NCBI RefSeq assembly: GCF_900167075.1
Contig: NZ_FUWH01000005.1
Coordinates: 192,670 to 256,669, forward strand
DNA: 64,000 bases
Reading direction: 5' to 3'
DNA from: Sediminibacterium ginsengisoli
GTDB taxonomy: Bacteria; Bacteroidota; Bacteroidia; Chitinophagales; Chitinophagaceae
Shown in pieces: positions 8,101 through 16,510 of the stretch; position 1 is the stretch's first letter, and every line of letters begins with the position of its first letter. The position numbers and the translations under genes were made by a program. Below the pieces are notes generated by a model that saw only the letters and a program-made list of their open reading frames with translations, was not told the DNA's origin and made no database searches.

Positions 8101-10656
8101 TTGTTTGTGAAGAAAACTGACCGTAACCCCTTTGTAGTACCTTACCTGTGTCTTTTACTATTGCTCCCTTTACTGGCCGGAGCCCAGCAACGCGGCAATA
8201 TTCATGGCAGGGTCATCAACAATTTTACCAAAGAACCCGTTCCCTTTGCCAGTATTTTCTGGAAAAAAGCCGGTTCGGGCGGCGTAACCGACAGTGCAGG
8301 TAATTTCTCGCTGAAGCTGAGCCATCACCCGGAAGATACCCTTGTGGTAAGCTATGTAGGTTTTACCGAACTGCAGCGTCCTTTCCGGAATACCTATAAA
8401 GACACCGCTGCCATTACCCTCGTACTGCAGCAGGTGAACCTTGGGCATTCGGTGGAGGTTAAATCGAAATTCAACAAAGGATTGCGCTGGTGGAAAGCAA
8501 TTGTGGCAAATAAAGCCCGCAATAACCCATACAGGCATGACAATTATGCATACGAACTATATAATAAGCTGGAGCTTGACATCAACAACGTGAACCAGCA
8601 GTACTTCGACAAAAAACTGCTGAAGCCCTTTGCATTCATACTCGACAATATTGACAGCGTTTCCGAAAAAAAGCCCTTCCTGCCCGTTTACATGACGGAA
8701 GCCCTCTCCGATTACTATTACAGCACCAACCCCTATAAAGCCCGTGAAGAGATCAAAGCTGCCAAAACGGATGGCCTGAAAAATGAAAGCCTCCTTCAGT
8801 TCCTCGGCGGTATCAACCAGAAAACAAATGTGTACGAGGATTATACCAACGCTTTCGGCAAAGAATTTATCAGTCCGCTGAGCAGTGTCGGCGACAGGTA
8901 TTATAATTATAAGGGAGCCGATACGCAATACATCGGCGGCCAGCGTTACCTGCACTTATTCTTCACCCCGAAAAGAGAAGGCGAGAACACTTTCAGTGGC
9001 GACTGCTGGATCCATGGCGGCAACTGGGGCATTTATCGTATCAACCTGAACATTTCGGCTACGGCCAACATCAATTTCGTGAACAGGCTGAGCGTGGTAC
9101 AGGAATTTACACTTACGCCGGATAGTGTCTGGATGTTCGCAAAGGATAAATTGGTGGTTGATATTTCTCCGTTGGGCAAGGAAAAAGTGTCGTTTATTGG
9201 TCGTAAAACAAGTACATACCGCAACGTACGGATCAATGACCCGGCCATTACACAGAAACTCGCGCTCAACTCGCAGAAAGAGGAAGTGCTGGTGCTGGAA
9301 GATGCAAGACAAAAAGGCAGTGATTACTGGAATGAGCAACGCCATGAGAAACTCAGCGTAAACGAAATGAAAGTGTACAAAATGATGGACACGATCAAAA
9401 CCATCCCTGCCTTCATCAAATATACCAATGCCATTACTTTTATACTGGACGGACATAAAAAATTCGGACCGATAGAGATCGGCCCCTGGTACAAATGGGT
9501 CAGCGCCAACCAGCTGGAACGCTTCAGGCTCCGCTTCGACCTGGGTACCACAGCCGAATTCAGCAAGTACCTGCGCCTGCATGGTTATCTTGCTTATGGC
9601 TTCAAGGATGCGAGACTCAAGGGGCGCTTCGATGTAACGTATAAGCTGCCGAAACAGCAGGGACTAACCCTTTATGGTTCTTATACTAACGATCTCGACA
9701 ATGGACGCACACGTTATAACGATGAAGACATTACTACTGACAACATGTTCAGCCAGCTGATCCGCCGGCCCAACACCCGCCAGAAATTCCTCGGAGTGGA
9801 AGAAGTAAAATTCTCTGTTAACAAGGAATGGAAGAATAAACTTTCGGTGCAGCCGTTTTTCAGCCGTACGAATTATGAAACGCATACACCCTTACCCGAA
9901 AAGAAGTTGTTGCTAAGCCACCCGATGCAGGAAAACATTGTAAGTTCCGAACTGGGAGTTCGCCTCCGTTATGCGCCGGGAGAACGTACCATCAGCAGGC
10001 ACCGGAAAGAGATGAAACTGAAAAGCCACCAGCCTGTATTTGAAGCAAGGCTGGCAATGGGAGTGCGGAACCTGTTTGCTTCCAATTATGAATATAAAAG
10101 GGTGTCAGCCAATATTACCCAGAGCACACGTATTCCGGGCTGGGGTAAGATCAACTATATGTTATATGGCGGCAAGGTATTTACCAATGAGCCATTGCCG
10201 TTTATGTTACTGGAAACGCATCCGGGTAATGAGATCTATTATTACAACAGGCAGGCATTTAACCTGATGAACCGTTTTGAATATGTGAGCGACCGTTACG
10301 TGGGGATTAATTTCGAACATAATATTGAAAAAAAGTTACTGAACCTCCTGCCATTTATGCGTAAATCGAACATGCGCCAGTTCTGGAATGTGAAAACGGT
10401 ATGGGGCAATCTTTCCGATGCCAACCGCCGCCTGAATATCACAGATTATTATTACGAATACCGTATGCGTTCGCTGCGCGGCGGGTTCTATACCGAAGCA
10501 GGTACAGGCCTGGAAAACATTTTCAAGGTATTGCGGATCGATTTGGTATGGCGGTTTGCACCGCTCCGGAATATACCACCGGGCTTTCCGCCATCTATAT
10601 TTAAATCCAACACTAATGATTTTGGTATATTCGGCAGTGTGAAGCTGCAGTTTTAA
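8101..10656 (+). CDS. DUF5686 outer-membrane-type protein with carboxypeptidase-regulatory-like domain
   Basis: An 851-aa exported protein. A signal peptide (residues ~10-29, ending AGAQ) is followed by a carboxypeptidase D regulatory-like beta-sandwich (~31-112: GRVINNFTKEPVPFAS, DTLVVSYVGF). A large C-terminal region with many alternating hydrophobic beta strands is typical of DUF5686. The protein ends in F (SVKLQF), as outer-membrane barrels often do. No plug domain of a SusC receptor is visible. The start is TTG at 8101 or GTG at 8107; no ATG lies in frame before the signal peptide. The molecular role of the family is unknown to me. Confidence 0.8.
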   Translation: MFVKKTDRNPFVVPYLCLLLLLPLLAGAQQRGNIHGRVINNFTKEPVPFASIFWKKAGSGGVTDSAGNFSLKLSHHPEDTLVVSYVGFTELQRPFRNTYKDTAAITLVLQQVNLGHSVEVKSKFNKGLRWWKAIVANKARNNPYRHDNYAYELYNKLELDINNVNQQYFDKKLLKPFAFILDNIDSVSEKKPFLPVYMTEALSDYYYSTNPYKAREEIKAAKTDGLKNESLLQFLGGINQKTNVYEDYTNAFGKEFISPLSSVGDRYYNYKGADTQYIGGQRYLHLFFTPKREGENTFSGDCWIHGGNWGIYRINLNISATANINFVNRLSVVQEFTLTPDSVWMFAKDKLVVDISPLGKEKVSFIGRKTSTYRNVRINDPAITQKLALNSQKEEVLVLEDARQKGSDYWNEQRHEKLSVNEMKVYKMMDTIKTIPAFIKYTNAITFILDGHKKFGPIEIGPWYKWVSANQLERFRLRFDLGTTAEFSKYLRLHGYLAYGFKDARLKGRFDVTYKLPKQQGLTLYGSYTNDLDNGRTRYNDEDITTDNMFSQLIRRPNTRQKFLGVEEVKFSVNKEWKNKLSVQPFFSRTNYETHTPLPEKKLLLSHPMQENIVSSELGVRLRYAPGERTISRHRKEMKLKSHQPVFEARLAMGVRNLFASNYEYKRVSANITQSTRIPGWGKINYMLYGGKVFTNEPLPFMLLETHPGNEIYYYNRQAFNLMNRFEYVSDRYVGINFEHNIEKKLLNLLPFMRKSNMRQFWNVKTVWGNLSDANRRLNITDYYYEYRMRSLRGGFYTEAGTGLENIFKVLRIDLVWRFAPLRNIPPGFPPSIFKSNTNDFGIFGSVKLQF

Positions 10657-10682
10657 GCGGAAAAGGTTTCACCGGTCAACTA

Positions 10683-12338
10683 TTGAGACATTATCTATTT
10701 ATTATACTGTTTTTTATTTCCGGCGCAGGGCTTCATGCGGCGCCTGAAATAAGATTAAGAGCAGGCATGGTGATCACGGAATCGGTGGTGATCGCCCGCG
10801 ACGTTTACAGAATAAAAGAAACCGGTGCGCAAAGCGTCATCCTCATCCGCGGTAATAATATTACCGTCGATTTCAATGAAGCTGTACTTACAGGATCAAC
10901 TGACGATGGGATGGCACCCCAGCAATACGAAGGAATAGCCATCCGGATCGCAGCGGGTTCTGCTAATATTACCATACGCAATGCAACAGTTACAGGCTAC
11001 CGGACTGCGTTGATGGCAGAAAATGCAAACCAGGTTTCCGTTATCAATTGCAGGTTGGGATACAACAGGCGTCCGTTGGCAGGTCAGACAGACGTTCCGC
11101 CACCCTATGCCGAAATGATAAAAACAAATCCTGTTGTGCTTTTTTCAGGCTGTTCAGAGATCCGTTTTACGGGAAACCGGTTGACCAACGGACAGGATGG
11201 ACTGATCTTATATAAGAGCAACAATGGCATTATCAGGGATAATACGATTGCATTTAACAATGGAACAGGTATACGGCTGGTGAACAGTTCCGGGAACCGC
11301 GTGAGTTATAACCGTGCCGACAGGAATATTGCACTGCCAGGCACAGGTGAAGGAACAGGAATTCTGCTTGAGGGCGAATCCGGTAATAATGTTATTGCAT
11401 ACAACTCAGCCACTTTCTGCAATAACGGGATCGCAATCAGACCAGGAGAACCGTGGCCGGAGCATTTCAGCAGCGATAACTTCCTGTACGGGAATGATGT
11501 ATCCGGGGCAACCGCAAATGGTTTCAGTATCATTCAGGCAAAGAATGCGGTGATCATGAAAAACAGGATCAGCCATGCTGAAAACGGCATTTTGCTCCGG
11601 CATTGCCAGTTCAATGACATAACAGACAATGATCTTGCAGCCAACAAAACCGGCATCCTTACCGAAAACTGCAGGAACATCAATATAGCACTCAACCGTT
11701 TCGATGGCGACAGCATTGGTATCAATATCCGCTCTTCAATTGCAGAGCCGGACAGCACCAGGAGCATGAATTTCTGGGTTGCAGCAAATCGTTTCATCAA
11801 TAATTATATGGTTTTCCATGTGCAGGAATCGGACTCCATTGCATTAAGCGGCAACCGGAAAGACAATTATGAAATTGCTTACGATACTACCGGCCGTGTA
11901 ACCGATCTCGATATTGAAAGAGACGACGACCTCCTTGAACTCGATTACCAGAAGGATGCCAGGCTGAAACAGATTCCTGATACCATATTAACAATGCCTG
12001 CTGCAAAAGCTTCGGAACCGCTGGTTTTTACACAATGGGGTCCCTACGATCACAGTTATCCATACATCAGGCAATTACCTGCAGACAGTTCAGGTAATCT
12101 CCGTCTGGAGTTATGTAGTCCGCCCGGCAAATGGCAGGTACGGAAAACCGAAGGTTATGAGCAGATGAATCGTGCTGATTCAATAAGCAGTATCCTGCTA
12201 TTTAAAATCATTGCGGATAAACAGGCCGGTGAAATATGCCTGCTTTACGAAGGCGGTGCGTATACGGATGTATATGGCAGACCACAATCCGGTACGGGGC
12301 AGACGTTTTGTATCACGCTAACTTTTGGAAAGTTTTAG
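10683..12338 (+). CDS. Secreted right-handed parallel beta-helix protein (NosD/pectate-lyase-like fold)
   Basis: A 551-aa exported protein with TTG start and signal peptide (IILFFISGAGLHAAP). From about residue 75 to 390 it carries repeated short beta-helix rungs (NNGIIRDNTIAFNNGTGIRL, NSSGNRVSYN, ENCRNINIALNRF), like periplasmic copper-binding NosD or pectate-lyase-fold proteins. No catalytic motif can be assigned. It starts 26 bp after the DUF5686 gene and is probably co-transcribed. Its stop codon lies in the loop of a 34-nt palindrome, and a second copy of its last ~20 codons follows in the downstream duplication. Confidence 0.75.
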   Translation: MRHYLFIILFFISGAGLHAAPEIRLRAGMVITESVVIARDVYRIKETGAQSVILIRGNNITVDFNEAVLTGSTDDGMAPQQYEGIAIRIAAGSANITIRNATVTGYRTALMAENANQVSVINCRLGYNRRPLAGQTDVPPPYAEMIKTNPVVLFSGCSEIRFTGNRLTNGQDGLILYKSNNGIIRDNTIAFNNGTGIRLVNSSGNRVSYNRADRNIALPGTGEGTGILLEGESGNNVIAYNSATFCNNGIAIRPGEPWPEHFSSDNFLYGNDVSGATANGFSIIQAKNAVIMKNRISHAENGILLRHCQFNDITDNDLAANKTGILTENCRNINIALNRFDGDSIGINIRSSIAEPDSTRSMNFWVAANRFINNYMVFHVQESDSIALSGNRKDNYEIAYDTTGRVTDLDIERDDDLLELDYQKDARLKQIPDTILTMPAAKASEPLVFTQWGPYDHSYPYIRQLPADSSGNLRLELCSPPGKWQVRKTEGYEQMNRADSISSILLFKIIADKQAGEICLLYEGGAYTDVYGRPQSGTGQTFCITLTFGKF

Positions 12339-12420
12339 AACTTTCCAAAAGTTCAGTTCTGAACGATCTTAAATATAAAGTGCTTCTGCGAAACATAACT
12401 GAACGCCGGAGGTATATAGC
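12279..12420. repeat. Tandem duplication unit A spanning a convergent gene junction
   Basis: 142-bp unit starting AGACCACAATCCGG. It includes the last codons of the beta-helix gene, a terminator palindrome, and a relic of the 3' end of the opposing gtrA-like gene (reading QKHFIFKIVQN on the minus strand). It is followed directly by unit B. Several substitutions separate the copies, so the event is not recent. Confidence 0.85.
12320..12353. terminator. Bidirectional terminator palindrome, copy A
   Basis: Perfect 15-bp arms (AACTTTTGGAAAGTT / AACTTTCCAAAAGTT) around TTAG. The loop holds the beta-helix gene's TAG stop. The TCA just beyond the right arm mirrors the gtrA stop in copy B. Confidence 0.7.
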
Positions 12421-12550
12421 AGACCACAATCCGGCATGGGGCAGGCTTTCTGTGTTAAGCCAACTTTTGGAAAGTTTTAGAACTTTCCAAAAGTTCAGTT
12501 CTGAACGATCTTGAATGTAAAATGCTTCTGCGAAACATAACTGAACGCTA
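12421..12550. repeat. Tandem duplication unit B spanning a convergent gene junction
   Basis: Second copy of the unit. It carries a relic of the beta-helix gene's C-terminus (RPQSGMGQAFCVKPTFGKF in frame), the same palindrome, and the functional 3' end of the gtrA-like gene. Confidence 0.85.
12462..12495. terminator. Bidirectional terminator palindrome, copy B
   Basis: Identical 34-nt palindrome to copy A. On the minus strand it immediately follows, and overlaps by one base, the gtrA-like stop codon at 12495-12497. Confidence 0.7.
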
Positions 12551-12992
12551 CCACAAAAACGGTTGTCAGCAATTTGGAAGGTGTTGGATACCAGCCCAGC
12601 ACATCCACAAACAGCTTCAGGAAAGCATAATTGAGGAAGAGGCAACCAAGTACTACCATAAAATATTTACCGAGCTGCTCTCTTTTGGCTACGGAAGTAG
12701 CCTGGAAAACGACATAGCGGCTGAGGTAAAAACCGATGGGAAAAGTAATAGTAAACCCGATCAGGAAAGCGGCAATATGTGGCCCGATGGTCAGGAAACC
12801 CACGTGAACCGGCTGCTTATCAAGAATATAATTATAGGAAATAAAGAATAAAATAATATCGAGGCTGGTGTTGAAGCTTCCGCAGGCTGCATAACGAAAG
12901 GTCTGCAAAGGCATGAACCTTTTCACGAGCGGGTAGAACAGATCTACCCCCCGGAGGATCAGTTTACGGGTATGTTCGTGTAACTTTCGCAT
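12495..12992 (-). CDS. GtrA family membrane protein
   Basis: A 165-aa protein with four predicted transmembrane helices. GtrA-family features include the FRYAACGSFNTSLDIILFF helix near 30-50, a charged FYLSRYVVFQ segment near 90, and the C-terminal FSYVSQKHFTF, which fits the family's terminal pattern (x-N-x-x-W/H-x-F). Family members are thought to flip or anchor undecaprenyl-linked sugars, or help polysaccharide glycosylation. No glycosyltransferase partner is adjacent. The 3' end lies in the duplicated terminator region. Confidence 0.85.
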   Translation of the reverse strand: MRKLHEHTRKLILRGVDLFYPLVKRFMPLQTFRYAACGSFNTSLDIILFFISYNYILDKQPVHVGFLTIGPHIAAFLIGFTITFPIGFYLSRYVVFQATSVAKREQLGKYFMVVLGCLFLNYAFLKLFVDVLGWYPTPSKLLTTVFVVAFSYVSQKHFTFKIVQN

Positions 12993-13022
12993 TAACGCCG
13001 GCGAAGGTAGGGCTTAATTGAC

Positions 13023-13030
13023 TACTTTTG
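13023..13030 (+). promoter_or_regulatory. Candidate -7 promoter box (TAnnTTTG) of argS
   Basis: TACTTTTG matches the Bacteroidota -7 consensus and lies 22 nt before the argS ATG, leaving a short leader. No convincing -33 TTG is found at the usual spacing. Confidence 0.4.
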
Positions 13031-13052
13031 CAACCCCAAATTGTTAAGAATC

Positions 13053-14954
13053 ATGAGTGTTGTTTTACAGATAAAAGCGGCTACAGCAAAAGCCATTGAA
13101 CAGCTTTACGGCGTTAACTTGGCACCTGAAACGGTATTGGTGAACGCTACCAAAACAGAATTTGAAGGCGATTACACCATTGTACTCTTCGCTTTTGTAA
13201 AACAACTGAAAAAATCGCCGGATGCGCTGGGCGAAGAACTCGGCAGTTTCCTGGTAAAGGAACAGCCCCATCTTTTTTCAGGTTACAACGTGATCAAAGG
13301 CTTCCTGAACCTGGTATTATCAGACGATTTCTGTTCCGCTTTTGTAAGCGGCCAGTACCAGAATCCCAAATTCGGTTTCGCGGAAGAAGGACAGGAAAAG
13401 GTCATGGTGGAATACTCCTCTCCCAATACCAATAAACCGCTGCACCTCGGACACCTGCGGAATAATTTCCTGGGCTGGAGCATTGCAGAGATCCTGAAAC
13501 ATACCGGGCATGAGATCGTAAAAACCTGTATCGTGAACGATCGCGGCATTCATATCTGTAAAAGCATGATCGCCTGGCAGCGTTATGCCAATGGCGCCAC
13601 ACCTGAATCGACAGGGATCAAAGGCGACCATTTTGTCGGCGACTATTATGTCAAATTCGAGAATGAACTTAAAGCCCAGGCCGAGCCGATCATAGATGCA
13701 GCAGTTGCAGGCGATTTTTCTTCCTTCGAAGCGAAAGATCTTCCCAAGCTGACCGCACTGCAGAAGGTATATACCACTGAAAAAGACGGACCTAAAAAAG
13801 AAGCGGCCATTAAAGCTTATGAAGAGATCCGTGAACTGGCCAGGAATGCCACCCCTGTTATGAAAGAAGCGCAGCACATGTTGCTGCAATGGGAAAAAGG
13901 AGACGAAACCGTGATCAGTCTCTGGCAGCGCATGAACAGCTGGGTATATGCGGGATTTGACGAAACCTATCAAAAGATCGGCAGCGATTTCGACAAGGTA
14001 TATTATGAAAGCAATACCTATCTGCTGGGTAAAGACCTGGTAGAAGAAGGACTGGCCAAACATGTATTCTTTCAGAAAGAAGACGGCAGTGTATGGATCG
14101 ACCTGACTGCCGACGGGCTCGACGAAAAGATCGTACGCCGCAAGGATGGCACTTCTGTATATATTACCCAGGATATCGGCCTTGCCGAACAAAAACAGAA
14201 AGAGTTCAACGCCGCCCAAAGCATTTACGTAGTGGGTGACGAGCAGAACTATCACTTCAAAGTACTGAAGCTGATCTGCCAGAAATTAGGGCTTCCTTCA
14301 GCAGATGGTATTTTTCACCTGAGCTACGGCATGGTGGAATTACCTTCCGGTAAAATGAAAAGCAGGGAAGGCACGGTTGTAGATGCAGACGACCTGGTAG
14401 CAGACATGATCGCTATTGCAAGGCAGAAAACTGAAGAGCTGGGTAAAGTAAAAGATTTCACGGAAACCGAATTACAGGAGCTTTACGAGATCATCGGTAT
14501 CGGGGCACTGAAATTTTTCCTGCTTCGAGTGGATCCTAAAAAGAAAATGATCTTCAACCCGGAGGAAAGCATCGAATTCAATGGTTTTACCGGGCCGTTC
14601 ATACAATATACCCACGCCAGGATCAAAAGCATCCTGCGCAAACAGGAGCAGATCACGGATCTGGCAGGAACGGCCAATCTCCCGCTGCTGCCGCTGGAAC
14701 GTACACTGGCTATTGAGCTGGAACAGTTCCCGGCAATACTGGAAGAAGCAGCACGTGAGCACGACCCGTCAAAAGTGGCTATTTACGTATTCAACGTGTC
14801 CAAGACCTTCAGTTCATTTTATGCAGAACATTCTATTGCCAATGCAGAAAGCGAAGCCAAAAAGCAATTCAGGTTACAATTAGCGGCTCTCACGGCCCAG
14901 GTGATCAAAACAGCTATGCACGTATTGGGGATCCGTGTTCCGGAAAGGATGTAA
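13053..14954 (+). CDS. argS: Arginyl-tRNA synthetase
   Basis: A 633-aa class I aminoacyl-tRNA synthetase charging tRNA-Arg with arginine. The start chosen is the ATG at 13053 (MSVVLQIKAA); an upstream in-frame TTG at 13041 is less likely because it crowds the candidate promoter. It has the N-terminal Add-1 domain, the HIGH-type motif HLGHLRN near 133, the KMSKS-equivalent GKMKSREGT near 435, and a C-terminal DALR anticodon-binding domain (FIQYTHARIKSILRK onward). It includes the lineage-specific insertion after HIGH seen in Bacteroidota enzymes. Followed by tRNA-Leu. Confidence 0.97.
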   Translation: MSVVLQIKAATAKAIEQLYGVNLAPETVLVNATKTEFEGDYTIVLFAFVKQLKKSPDALGEELGSFLVKEQPHLFSGYNVIKGFLNLVLSDDFCSAFVSGQYQNPKFGFAEEGQEKVMVEYSSPNTNKPLHLGHLRNNFLGWSIAEILKHTGHEIVKTCIVNDRGIHICKSMIAWQRYANGATPESTGIKGDHFVGDYYVKFENELKAQAEPIIDAAVAGDFSSFEAKDLPKLTALQKVYTTEKDGPKKEAAIKAYEEIRELARNATPVMKEAQHMLLQWEKGDETVISLWQRMNSWVYAGFDETYQKIGSDFDKVYYESNTYLLGKDLVEEGLAKHVFFQKEDGSVWIDLTADGLDEKIVRRKDGTSVYITQDIGLAEQKQKEFNAAQSIYVVGDEQNYHFKVLKLICQKLGLPSADGIFHLSYGMVELPSGKMKSREGTVVDADDLVADMIAIARQKTEELGKVKDFTETELQELYEIIGIGALKFFLLRVDPKKKMIFNPEESIEFNGFTGPFIQYTHARIKSILRKQEQITDLAGTANLPLLPLERTLAIELEQFPAILEEAAREHDPSKVAIYVFNVSKTFSSFYAEHSIANAESEAKKQFRLQLAALTAQVIKTAMHVLGIRVPERM

Positions 14955-15009
14955 GCTGCTTCATACCAGCATTAAAAAAAATATTCCTGCAAGCGCAAAA
15001 AGGAATTTT

Positions 15010-15035
15010 TTGATTCATATTTTCTATTACTTTTG
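15010..15035 (+). promoter_or_regulatory. Candidate promoter of tRNA-Leu
   Basis: TTG at 15010-15012 and TACTTTTG at 15028-15035 (15-nt spacer) resemble Bacteroidota -33 and -7 elements. The predicted transcription start falls a few bases before the tRNA. Confidence 0.5.
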
Positions 15036-15049
15036 CAGTCCTCAGAAAT

Positions 15050-15135
15050 GCGGAGGTGGCGAAATTGGTAGACGCACTACTTTGAGGTGGTAGCGCCTTT
15101 TACCGGGCGTGGGAGTTCGAATCTCCTCTTCCGCA
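15050..15135 (+). tRNA. tRNA-Leu (anticodon GAG)
   Basis: An 86-nt class II tRNA. The acceptor stem GCGGAGG pairs with CTTCCGC (one G-U pair), with discriminator A at 15135. The anticodon loop is TTGAGGT with GAG at positions 34-36. A long variable arm and a T-loop GTTCGAATC are present. CCA is not encoded. It reads CUC and CUU leucine codons. Confidence 0.96.
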
Positions 15136-15139
15136 CTAA

Positions 15140-15170
15140 GCCTGTAAATCATTGATTTACGGGCTTTTTT
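15140..15170 (+). terminator. Terminator after tRNA-Leu
   Basis: An 11-bp stem (GCCTGTAAATC / GATTTACGGGC, one G-T pair), 3-nt loop, then six T residues. Confidence 0.88.
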
Positions 15171-15692
15171 GTGTCCATTTACCCAACTTCACCACTTGTT
15201 TCCGCCACTCCTGCCCCCACATCCCGACACAGACTTCAGGAGCAAGTCAAAAAATGAATATTCAAATCATTCCAGGAAAAAACAAGAAACGTACATAGAT
15301 CTGCACACTGCCGCATGTGGCCGAACTGATGCAGGCAGGATACGACTACTTCTTCCCTCCTGAACTCGGAACCTGAAATCGAAATACCTGATCAAGATCG
15401 GTCAACAAAAAGGCAGGAAAAGTGCTCACTGGCCTTTGATGAATCCCGGACCATCTATTTCAACAATATGGATGCGCTGTAGCTACCGCCCGGAACAACA
15501 AAGCGGCTCCACCCTCGCCATGGGTCTTCAAAGAGCGATGCTTTTCACATAAACGTAAATGGCTTGAATAAGGTAATGATTTGAAGCCAGGATCAATCGT
15601 TACAGAACGCGCAGTAACATAGTCCGGACATCTGCAAAACCCTGTTAAAACAATTATTTATAATAAGAAACTTTGCTTTTACCTCAATCCAA
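15171..15692. other. Gene-poor 522-bp stretch downstream of tRNA-Leu
   Basis: No open frame here has a recognisable domain. Short protein-like stretches change frame within tens of bases: VAELMQAGYDYFFPPEL near 15320-15370, then CSLAFDESRTIYFNNMDAL ending near 15481. This is compatible with a decayed gene. No transposase, direct repeat of the tRNA 3' end, or RNA gene was recognised. Confidence 0.4.
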
Positions 15693-16082
15693 ATGCAACC
15701 ATTCAATCGTAAGTTGTATATGGACAAAAGGATTCACGCGTTTATGAATGACATGCACACGCTCAATGCTGTAACAGTAAGCAACTGGTTCACAGACGAT
15801 GCAACATTATGGATTCCCCCTTCGCAGATCATTTCCGGCAAAAGCCGTATACAGGCACTTTTCAGATGTATGTTTAAACGTTATGAAGCCCTGCGCTGGA
15901 CTGTACTTGAGATCATGCCATTGAGCGATACTCGTTGTATTTTTGTTTCACAGTCGTTTGGTACCATCAAAGGAAAGAATGCTTACGCGAATCATGTAAT
16001 GACTGATGTAACTTTTACCACCGGAGGGCTGATAACGAACCTTTCAGATTTTTTCAAGGATACTTCTGTTTTTTCAGAATGA
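15693..16082 (+). CDS. SnoaL/NTF2-like small protein
   Basis: A 129-aa protein with an NTF2-like pattern: an N-terminal helix (RIHAFMNDMHTLN), WFTDDATLWIPPS, a SGKSRIQALF turn and helix, then beta strands with VMTDVTFTTGGLITNLSDFF. This resembles polyketide-cyclase-like or steroid-isomerase-like SnoaL proteins. A downstream ATG at 15720 (MDKRIH) would give 120 aa and fits the domain equally well. There is no signal peptide. Ligand or activity cannot be inferred. It stands alone in AT-rich DNA between the tRNA and the DUF4157 gene. Confidence 0.5.
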   Translation: MQPFNRKLYMDKRIHAFMNDMHTLNAVTVSNWFTDDATLWIPPSQIISGKSRIQALFRCMFKRYEALRWTVLEIMPLSDTRCIFVSQSFGTIKGKNAYANHVMTDVTFTTGGLITNLSDFFKDTSVFSE

Positions 16083-16321
16083 ATATTCAGGATATTGTTA
16101 AACCGGCGATGAAAGGAGCAATTCAAATACCCTCATTCATTAACCAGGCTGCAAAAGAGATAAACAGCGTTATAATATTTTATCTGCAAAGCCTTCAGGT
16201 AGATTTTTTATAAAATATATAATAAAAAGTCTTAAAATCCTTCTGATTTTCAAGTTGAATTGATAAATTTAGTCTCCCCTTGCACAATCATAGCATAATC
16301 CTTATCAGGTCTTACTATTAA

Positions 16322-16510
16322 AATAACACCCCGCATGGTGAGGAAGAAAAGGACAGCTACTTAGCAGAACTCTATAAAGCATACGACTACGCTACAATTG
16401 AGTTCGATAAAAGTTTGATGTTGTTGCATCAGGAATACTGGCGATCAGCTGAACTAACTGTCAATTCTCGTAAAGCATCATCATCGTTTTCCAATAAGAT
16501 ACCAAATTGA
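16322..16510 (+). other. Possible small gene overlapping the effector start (no canonical start seen)
   Basis: An open frame of 62 codons (EEEKDSYLAELYKAYDYA... ending SSSFSNKIPN) whose TGA stop (16508-16510) overlaps the effector's TTG start (16507-16509), a layout typical of translational coupling. It has no ATG near its beginning. An ATG at 16335 is one base out of frame, so a one-base deletion or a non-standard start are both possible. There is no known domain. The rest of 16083-16321 is AT-rich with nothing recognised. Confidence 0.35.

Noticed and set aside
13320-14255. 311-codon open frame antisense to argS
   Set aside because: Covered by an unmistakable synthetase gene; the translation looks like reversed-codon noise.
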